This document shows, in pieces, positions 9,628-14,896 of a stretch of 14,896 bases of DNA. The first letter of the stretch is position 1. Every line of letters starts with the position of its first letter. Location: assembly GCA_022729635.1 (NCBI GenBank), contig DZAU01000007.1:25213-40108 (forward strand), written 5' to 3'. The position numbers and the translations under genes are program-made. The notes under the pieces are model-generated. The model had not been told where the DNA came from and did not search any database. It worked only from the letters and a program-made list of their open reading frames with translations. This DNA is from Flavobacterium psychrophilum (GTDB taxonomy: Bacteria; Bacteroidota; Bacteroidia; Flavobacteriales; Flavobacteriaceae).

Positions 9628-11244
9628 ATGAAAAAGTTGTCTTTATTGTTGGCTCTTGTCTTAATTACTGGAGTTCAAGCGCAACAACGTCCAAAATTAG
9701 TTGTTGGAATTGTAGTTGATCAAATGAAAATGGAATATCTATATCGTTTTTCTGACGATTTTTCTCCCAATGGTTTCAAGCGTATCATGAATAAAGGATT
9801 TGTTTTTCATAACGCCCATTTTAATTATATGCCAACTTATACCGGACCCGGACACGCCTCCATTTATACAGGAACAACGCCTTCTGTAAACGGAATTGTT
9901 GGTAACGACTGGTTTAGCAGAAAGCTAGGAAAGGACATGTATTGCACCGATGATGCTTCTGTAAAAACTATTGGAGATGGAACCGAAAAAGAAGGAGCAA
10001 TGTCACCAAAAAATCTGTTAAGTACTACCATTACTGATGAATTGCGATTAGGAACCAACTTCAAAGGAAAGGTAATCGGAATGAGCTTGAAAGATCGTGG
10101 AGCAATTTTGCCTGCCGGGCATTTTGCTAATTGGGCATTTTGGTACAGCAATACGGGTTCATTTATTTCGAGTACATTTTATGGTGAAAAATTGCCAGAT
10201 TGGGTAACCGAATTCAATAACGAAAAAAACTATTTGACTTATATAAATAAAGGTTGGAGTTTGTTGAAACCAGCTGCCGATTATAACGAAAGTCTGCCAG
10301 ATGACAATCCGTATGAAGGTAAATTATATAATTGTGAAAAACCAGTTTTTCCATACAATCTCAAAGAAATGTATGACAAAAATGATGCTGGAATTATGAA
10401 ATCAACACCTTTTGGAAATAATATATTGGCTGATTTTGCCAAAAAAGCAATAGAAAAAGAGGAATTAGGAAAAGATACTATTACAGATTTTCTGGCCATT
10501 AGTTTTTCTTCAACAGATTATGTTGGTCATATTTTGGGGCCAAGATCAATGGAGTTGCAAGATACTTATTTGAGATTAGATTTAACAATAGCTGATCTCT
10601 TAGATTATTTAGATAAAACGGTAGGGCAAGATAATTATTTGCTTTTCTTGACGGCTGATCACGCTTGTGCTGAAAATGCCAATCACTTGAAAGACCATAA
10701 ATACAATGTAAAAAATATCCCTTCAAAAAACATTAGCAAGATGTTGAAAGAATATTCTACAACAACTTTTGGTGTAAATCTGGTTTTAGATTATTCAAAT
10801 TTTAATATCTATTTTGATAAAGAATTAATCAAATCAAAAGGATTAGAATTACCTAAAATAAAACAATCGTTCAAGGATTTTTTGATGACACAGGAACAAG
10901 TAAAAAATGTCTATACCGAAGAAGAAATTCTAGCCTCGACAGGGAATGATTATTACCTGAATTTTATAGCCAATGGCTATGATGTTACCCAAAACGGTGA
11001 TTTGGTTGTGTTAGATAAACCCGGATATATTCAGTATGGAGCAACAGGAACTTCTCACGGTACACCTTATGCTTATGACACTCACGCACCTTTACTTTTT
11101 TATGGATGGAAAATAAAATCAGGTGAAAGTTTTGATAAAAAAGAAATTACCGAAATTGCTCCGACTCTGTCTCTTAAACTAAAAATTGAAATGCCAAACG
11201 GAACTCAAAGCAAGGTTTTGACGGAAATTTTGGGGGAGAAATAG
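9628..11244 (+). CDS. pafA: PafA-type periplasmic alkaline phosphatase
   Basis: 538 residues with a signal peptide (1-19, cut near VQAQ). It is a phosphomonoesterase of the alkaline phosphatase superfamily that releases phosphate from organic esters in the periplasm. Active-site residues seen: Asp31 (VVDQM), nucleophile Thr72 in TYTGPGHAS, Asn93 in VGNDW, Lys155 and Arg157 in SLKDRG, Asp297/His301 in STDYVGH, Asp344/His345 in TADHACA, and His486 in YDTHAPLLFYG. The Thr/Asn/Lys-x-Arg set is the signature of the Elizabethkingia PafA enzyme (Thr79, Asn100, Lys162, Arg164 there, a constant shift of 7). That enzyme is known for low inhibition by phosphate. The gene stands alone, with no pho genes nearby. 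A TATTTTTA at 9602-9609 is an imperfect promoter box. A terminator shared with lysA follows. Confidence 0.93.
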   Translation: MKKLSLLLALVLITGVQAQQRPKLVVGIVVDQMKMEYLYRFSDDFSPNGFKRIMNKGFVFHNAHFNYMPTYTGPGHASIYTGTTPSVNGIVGNDWFSRKLGKDMYCTDDASVKTIGDGTEKEGAMSPKNLLSTTITDELRLGTNFKGKVIGMSLKDRGAILPAGHFANWAFWYSNTGSFISSTFYGEKLPDWVTEFNNEKNYLTYINKGWSLLKPAADYNESLPDDNPYEGKLYNCEKPVFPYNLKEMYDKNDAGIMKSTPFGNNILADFAKKAIEKEELGKDTITDFLAISFSSTDYVGHILGPRSMELQDTYLRLDLTIADLLDYLDKTVGQDNYLLFLTADHACAENANHLKDHKYNVKNIPSKNISKMLKEYSTTTFGVNLVLDYSNFNIYFDKELIKSKGLELPKIKQSFKDFLMTQEQVKNVYTEEEILASTGNDYYLNFIANGYDVTQNGDLVVLDKPGYIQYGATGTSHGTPYAYDTHAPLLFYGWKIKSGESFDKKEITEIAPTLSLKLKIEMPNGTQSKVLTEILGEK

Positions 11245-11263
11245 ATTAAGTAATTGAGACTTC

Positions 11264-11303
11264 AAAAAAAATCCCATTTCATTTTAGTTGAAATGGGATT
11301 TTT
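11264..11303. terminator. Bidirectional terminator between convergent pafA and lysA
   Basis: AAAAATCCCATTTCA (11267-11281) pairs perfectly with TGAAATGGGATTTTT (11289-11303) over a 7-base loop. A T-run follows the stem on the plus strand, and an A-run at 11264-11271 provides one on the minus strand, so it can serve both genes. Confidence 0.92.
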
Positions 11304-11309
11304 AGTTTA

Positions 11310-12530
11310 TTAGATTGTTGCTGTTTCTACTGGCAACTGAATTTGATTTTTGAGTAAATCTTCAAAGGTTTCTCGTTCTCTAATTAAGTGACCTTTGCCA
11401 TTTTTCCATAAAACTTCGGCTGGTTTGTAACGTGAATTGTAATTGGATGCCATCGAGAAGCAATAAGCTCCTGCGTTTCTGAAACATAAAATATCGCCTT
11501 CGGTAATTTCATTGATTTTTTTGTTGGTGGCAAAAGTATCTGTTTCACAAATATAGCCTACAACCGAGTAAAAACGTTCTTTGCCTTTTGGGTTCGAAAT
11601 GTTTTCGATATGGTGACTTGCTCCGTAAAACATTGGACGGATTAAATGATTGAATCCCGTGTCGATTCCAGCAAAAACGGTAGATGTAGTTTGTTTTACT
11701 ACGTTAACTTTTGCTAAAAAGTAACCAGATTCGCTAACCAAAAATTTTCCGGGTTCGAAAATAAGGGTCAAATCTTTGCCGTATTCTTTGCAGAATTCGT
11801 TAAATCTTTTCGATAATTTTTTCCCTAATTCTTCGATATTGGTTTCGATGTCGTCTTTTTTATAAGGCACTTTAAATCCACTTCCAAAGTCTAAAAAGTC
11901 AAGGTTTTTGAAACTTTTTGCAGCATCAAATAAAATTTCGGCCGCATACAAAAATACTTCAATGTCTAAAATATCTGAACCTGTGTGCATGTGCAATCCT
12001 TTTATCGTCATTCCTGTATTTTCAACAATGCGATGAATATGAGGAATTTGATGCACAGAAATTCCAAATTTACTGTCAATATGACCAACAGAAATTTTGC
12101 TGTTTCCACCCGCCATTACGTGAGGATTCAATCGGATACAAACGGGAACATTTGGATATTTTGTTCCAAATTGTTCCAGAATAGATAAATTATCAATATT
12201 GATTTGGACTCCCATTGCCAAAACTTCTTCGATTTCTTCAAGAGAAACCCCGTTTGGAGTGAAAAATATTTGTTCCGGTGAATATCCGGCGTAGAGTCCT
12301 AATTGTACTTCTTGGCTGGAAACTGCGTCCAGACAAGATCCCATTTCTTTCAATAATTGAAGAATGGCAACGTTTGACAAGGCTTTCATTGCATAATTGA
12401 TACGCAATTTTTCTACTTTAGAAAAAGCATTGGTTAATCTTTTATATTGAGACTGGATTTTTTCGGCATCATAAACATATAATGGACTTCCAAATTGTTC
12501 TGCTAATTGTACTAAATCTTTTGATTGCAT
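11310..12530 (-). CDS. lysA: Diaminopimelate decarboxylase
   Basis: PLP enzyme that removes CO2 from meso-diaminopimelate to make L-lysine, the last step of the pathway; cytoplasmic, usually a dimer. 406 residues, normal length. The fold-type III barrel has Lys49 in YAMKALSN as the PLP Schiff-base residue. HMHTGSD (180-186) and DFGSGF (214-219) are the barrel motifs; EPGKFLVSESG (259-269) helps bind PLP phosphate and substrate. Cys328 in CETDTF and Tyr356 in AGAYCFSMAS come from the partner-facing domain. The family consensus at the Lys is often YAxKAN; YAMKAL is a mild variant. The next upstream in-frame ATG is followed at once by TAG, so 12530 is the start. A strong promoter ends about 17 bp before it. 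Opposite orientation to all other full genes here. Confidence 0.96.
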   Translation of the reverse strand: MQSKDLVQLAEQFGSPLYVYDAEKIQSQYKRLTNAFSKVEKLRINYAMKALSNVAILQLLKEMGSCLDAVSSQEVQLGLYAGYSPEQIFFTPNGVSLEEIEEVLAMGVQINIDNLSILEQFGTKYPNVPVCIRLNPHVMAGGNSKISVGHIDSKFGISVHQIPHIHRIVENTGMTIKGLHMHTGSDILDIEVFLYAAEILFDAAKSFKNLDFLDFGSGFKVPYKKDDIETNIEELGKKLSKRFNEFCKEYGKDLTLIFEPGKFLVSESGYFLAKVNVVKQTTSTVFAGIDTGFNHLIRPMFYGASHHIENISNPKGKERFYSVVGYICETDTFATNKKINEITEGDILCFRNAGAYCFSMASNYNSRYKPAEVLWKNGKGHLIRERETFEDLLKNQIQLPVETATI

Positions 12531-12546
12531 CGTGCTACATTTTTTG

Positions 12547-12577
12547 CAAATTTATTATTCTTTATTGGTTCACACAA
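12547..12577 (-). promoter_or_regulatory. lysA promoter, TTG-N20-TAAATTTG
   Basis: On the minus strand TTG (12577-12575) is followed after 20 nt by TAAATTTG (12554-12547), a full match to the flavobacterial consensus. The leader to the lysA ATG would be about 12 nt. Confidence 0.75.
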
Positions 12578-12770
12578 GTGGAAAATTCAAAACTAACAAA
12601 ATATAACAAAATGTTTTAAAAACAACATTTGTTTTATTTTTGAAGCTACACCACGAATTGAATGGTTTTAGAAATTATTAAAAAAATTGCTGTAATTCAC
12701 TTTTTCTATTAATTCAGGATGGGTTTCGATTTATTAATTGCAATCAAACAAGAAATAAAATTTTTAATTA

Positions 12771-12801
12771 TTGCCTGTATCGGCAAGAATTGTTAACTTT
12801 G
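12771..12801 (+). promoter_or_regulatory. Promoter for the MORN gene, TTG-N20-TAACTTTG
   Basis: TTG (12771-12773), 20 nt, then TAACTTTG (12794-12801) is a full consensus match. It implies a start near 12807 and an unusually long leader of about 120 nt before the ATG at 12928. A second box TATTTTTG at 12869-12876 has a TTG 26 nt upstream, which is too far, but it could give a leader of about 45 nt. Confidence 0.65.
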
Positions 12802-12855
12802 AAGGGTTGATTTATTGTTTTTTTGCTGATAACAACAACTTGGAGTTAATATGCT

Positions 12856-12865
12856 TTCGGCCGAA
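12856..12865. promoter_or_regulatory. 10-bp perfect palindrome TTCGGCCGAA
   Basis: A GC-centred perfect palindrome in AT-rich DNA, 3 bp before the TATTTTTG box and inside the leader predicted from the upstream promoter. It could be a regulator site or a small RNA hairpin; no direct evidence for either. Confidence 0.3.
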
Positions 12866-12927
12866 GTTTATTTTTGTGCTTTAGTTCTGGCAAAAGAAAT
12901 TAAATTAACTATTTTTATTTTAGCAGT

Positions 12928-14610
12928 ATGAAATACACTTTAACTTTTTTAGTAGCTTTAAGTAGCCTCTTTGCTTCGGCCCAAACTATTTCAAAACCAG
13001 ACGATGGTTCTTTTGATTTTTTGTATAATTTCAAAGTACCGGATTTACCCGCTGTAAATTCATTCCCCTCCCATTTTTTTTCGCCTAAAGATAAAAATAT
13101 CGTTAGCATTGATGGGAAATTAAAGGATGGGAACACCGTTAAAGTTACTTTTAGCAACAGTGGAATCTATGAAGGATTAGTTCATGACAAAAGAGAATCA
13201 AAACAATATAAGCTGGGAGTAGGTAAATTTACGTTCACCAACGGCGATATTTATGAAGGAGATTGTGGTTTAAACTCTTACAGCGATTATACAAATGGTA
13301 TTTACACTATAAAGGATGGAATCAAAATTCAATTTAGAACTTCTGAAAAAGATTCTAACTACAACGAAGGTATTTATTATTATCCCAATGGCGATTCGTG
13401 TGTTTCCAGTTTAAGTTACTACAACAATGATAGAAGTTTTCATTATTACTTCAAAACTGGCGAAAATGTATTTGCATACTTTAACACGAAGACCCATAAA
13501 ATGTCAGATAAGTTTTTCGATTATTTTACAAAGGATAAAATTGAATACACTGGGGATTTATATCAAGGAGTACCACATGGTTATTGGGAGGCACTTTACA
13601 ACAATAAGGTCATTCAATATTATTACTTTGACAAAGGCGTATTAACAGGCATAGTAGATAAAACATTGCTAGCAGCAACTTCTAAATATGTTCTATTTAT
13701 CAATAACAAATTAATTTCAAATGCAGTAAAAGAAGTGGCCAAATATGAAAATAGAGTGTATTGCTTTAAAGGAGATTGCCAAAATGGTGAAGCCCAATTT
13801 TATGAATCAGATAGATTAACTCCACCAAAAAATAGTATAACCACAGTTACCTATAAAAATGGAGTACCAATAAGCGATGCTACAAGAATTATATATGATG
13901 AAAAGATGAATGTCATTAGTTTTGGTAAAGGCAGTTTTAAAAATTATTTGCTTGATGGCGACTACACAGAAGCCACTGTGGATGGGAGTTCCTCTTTTAC
14001 AGGTAAATACCAAAAAGGGTTGAAAATAAGTGGCATAGAACACTGGAGCGATGGCAGAATTTTTAATGGGAGTTATGAAAAAAATAAACCACACAGTGGC
14101 ACATTGACCTTTGCTAACCACGAACGCTATGAAGGTGAATTTAATGAATCGGGAATGTTTGGTAAGGGAAATTATTATTTTCCTAATGGCGACAGATTGG
14201 GAAGCAATTTGTTTAAAAATGATTTTGTCATAGCTTGTACTCTTTATAAAGCAGAAGGGAAAGAATATTATGGAGAATATGATTTTAAAAAAAAGGAATT
14301 TACAGCAAAGGACTATATCGCCGATTTTAAAAAAATGATGAAAAGTTATGAGGATGCCAAAACCGCAGCCGCACAACAACAGTACACAAACAACAATAAC
14401 GCGGGTCATACATGCCCTACTTGCAATGGTAGCGGAAACAATATGATGGCATGTCCTATGTGTAAAGGTAATGGAAAATCAGATACTTGGATGAAAGTAG
14501 ATGCCTTCGGAAGATACGCTGGTAAAGGCACTTGTATATATTGTAGAGGAAATGGAACCATTTCTGCCGGTAGCTGTGGCACATGCCGAGGTAGCGGAAA
14601 GTCCAATTGA
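12928..14610 (+). CDS. Secreted MORN-repeat protein with C-terminal DnaJ-type zinc-finger motifs
   Basis: 560 residues. Signal peptide 1-19 (LSSLFASAQ-T). The body (about 60-450) holds MORN-like repeats of the form YEGxxxxGxGxxxxxNGdxYeG, clearest at 79-84 (GIYEGL), 96-111 (GVGKFTFTNGDIYEGD), 208-220 (GDLYQGVPHGYWE), 376-393 and 401-422 (YEGEFNESGMFGKGNYYFPN). A helical Ala/Gln/Asn linker (460-493) follows. The last 65 residues carry four CxxCxGxG motifs: CPTCNGSG (496-503), CPMCKGNG (509-516), CIYCRGNG (536-543) and CGTCRGSG (550-557). That is the number and near-spacing (5, 19, 6) of the zinc-binding domain of DnaJ, where motifs I+IV and II+III each hold one Zn. There is no J domain. It would act outside the cytoplasm, perhaps as a scaffold or protein-binding factor (inference). 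Its promoter is divergent from lysA and its leader is long. No partner gene is visible. Confidence 0.85.
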   Translation: MKYTLTFLVALSSLFASAQTISKPDDGSFDFLYNFKVPDLPAVNSFPSHFFSPKDKNIVSIDGKLKDGNTVKVTFSNSGIYEGLVHDKRESKQYKLGVGKFTFTNGDIYEGDCGLNSYSDYTNGIYTIKDGIKIQFRTSEKDSNYNEGIYYYPNGDSCVSSLSYYNNDRSFHYYFKTGENVFAYFNTKTHKMSDKFFDYFTKDKIEYTGDLYQGVPHGYWEALYNNKVIQYYYFDKGVLTGIVDKTLLAATSKYVLFINNKLISNAVKEVAKYENRVYCFKGDCQNGEAQFYESDRLTPPKNSITTVTYKNGVPISDATRIIYDEKMNVISFGKGSFKNYLLDGDYTEATVDGSSSFTGKYQKGLKISGIEHWSDGRIFNGSYEKNKPHSGTLTFANHERYEGEFNESGMFGKGNYYFPNGDRLGSNLFKNDFVIACTLYKAEGKEYYGEYDFKKKEFTAKDYIADFKKMMKSYEDAKTAAAQQQYTNNNNAGHTCPTCNGSGNNMMACPMCKGNGKSDTWMKVDAFGRYAGKGTCIYCRGNGTISAGSCGTCRGSGKSN

Positions 14611-14638
14611 TAACATCGTTTTTGGTTATGCTATTTAA

Positions 14639-14814
14639 CCCAGCAATGATTATAAATACCTCATAAAAAACATTAATGTATCGTAAATTATAACCAATTA
14701 TCTGGAAAATGTCAATCTGAGCCTGTCGAAGATGTCATTTTTGGGGACACTTCGACAAGCTCAGTGTGACATACTGTTCAATAATTCACACAAAAATATA
14801 ATTACACCTACGGG
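14639..14814. mobile_element. MITE-like element, copy 2 (about 176 bp, diverged)
   Basis: The right half, 14750-14814, aligns with 9478-9543 of copy 1 at roughly four fifths identity with one gap, ending in the same terminal repeat (ATTACACCTACGGG). The central hairpin is 14710-14731 with 14750-14771 (19 of 22 paired), based on the CTGAGC(T/C)TGTCGAAG repeat. About 30 bp left of the hairpin are also similar. The left end is set at CCC (14639) because the spacing matches copy 1, but the left terminal repeat has decayed and no clear flanking direct repeat remains. It begins 28 bp after the MORN gene stop and could act as its transcription stop. Confidence 0.6.
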
Positions 14815-14837
14815 TTAAACAATAATTATAATCGGTA

Positions 14838-14896
14838 TTAAACACCCGGCAAATCGCCGTTGCCTTTTGTTGGCAAATTGGTGTAACCCATTAAAT
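14838..14896 (-). CDS. Possible C-terminal end of a minus-strand gene, cut by the window edge
   Basis: On the minus strand one frame runs in from the edge and stops with TAA at 14840-14838, reading LMGYTNLPTKGNGDLPGV. The residue mix and codons look protein-like, and a gene converging on the MORN gene would place the MITE-like copy between two gene ends. Eighteen residues are too few to be sure or to name a family. The same stretch contains a direct repeat, GGCAAAT(C/T)G, at 14849-14857 and 14872-14880, which could instead mark non-coding repeat DNA. Confidence 0.3.
   Translation of the reverse strand, partial: LMGYTNLPTKGNGDLPGV

Larger units (their letters stand above)
12531..12927. other. 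397-bp divergent regulatory region between lysA and the MORN gene
   Basis: Contains the lysA promoter on the minus strand (12547-12577), a plus-strand promoter (12771-12801), a second TAnnTTTG box (12869-12876) and a 10-bp palindrome (12856-12865). Between 12580 and 12770 it is AT-rich, with only a weak AACAAAATGTT/AACATTTGTT inverted pair near 12607-12634. No ORF of interest on either strand. Confidence 0.6.

Noticed and set aside
12590..12640. Possible terminator or small RNA hairpin (AACAAAATGTT/AACATTTGTT)
   Set aside because: Weak A/T-only stem with a gap in AT-rich DNA; expected by chance.
13816..14409. 197-codon minus-strand ORF inside the MORN/zinc gene
   Set aside because: Fully antisense to a well-supported gene; Phe/Ile-rich residue mix typical of the reverse of AT-rich coding DNA; no known motif.
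14406..14606. Minus-strand ORF with repeated 'FPLPLH/Q' segments
   Set aside because: The repetition is the reverse reading of the four CxxCxGxG motifs.

Overview
The window looks like ordinary chromosome from a Flavobacterium-type member of the Bacteroidota. The evidence is AT-rich DNA, start codons without Shine-Dalgarno sequences, several flavobacterial promoter boxes (TTG, about 20 nt, TAnnTTTG), a subtilase with a type IX secretion (T9SS) C-terminal sorting domain, a PafA-type alkaline phosphatase, and intergenic repeats typical of the phylum. Most genes belong to families that can be recognised from motifs; no phage, conjugative element, CRISPR array, tRNA or rRNA was seen.

Layout, left to right. 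A gene fragment ends at 55 and is followed by a terminator. Next come pyrG (CTP synthase) and yidC (membrane protein insertase), ending in a terminator at about 4016-4045. A secreted YwqK/MORN_2-type repeat protein follows, then a 189-bp nested palindrome. A tight same-strand run follows: mnmA (tRNA 2-thiouridylase), a T9SS-exported S8 protease, and a FabK/nitronate-monooxygenase-type flavoprotein, with gaps of 25 and 14 bp. A small secreted protein of unknown function with its own promoter comes next. A MITE-like element (9365-9543, 17-bp terminal inverted repeats, 10-bp flanking direct repeat) precedes pafA. pafA converges on lysA (diaminopimelate decarboxylase, minus strand) across a bidirectional terminator. 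A 397-bp divergent promoter region separates lysA from the last gene, a secreted MORN-repeat protein that ends in four CxxCxGxG motifs like the DnaJ zinc domain. A second, more diverged copy of the MITE-like element follows, then possibly the last codons of a minus-strand gene.

Functionally the window mixes housekeeping (CTP synthesis, membrane protein insertion, tRNA modification, lysine/meso-DAP synthesis, perhaps fatty-acid synthesis) with envelope or secreted proteins. No dedicated multi-gene system is evident. The parts most worth a second look are the exported MORN/DnaJ-zinc-finger protein, the two-copy MITE-like element, and the nested palindrome upstream of mnmA.
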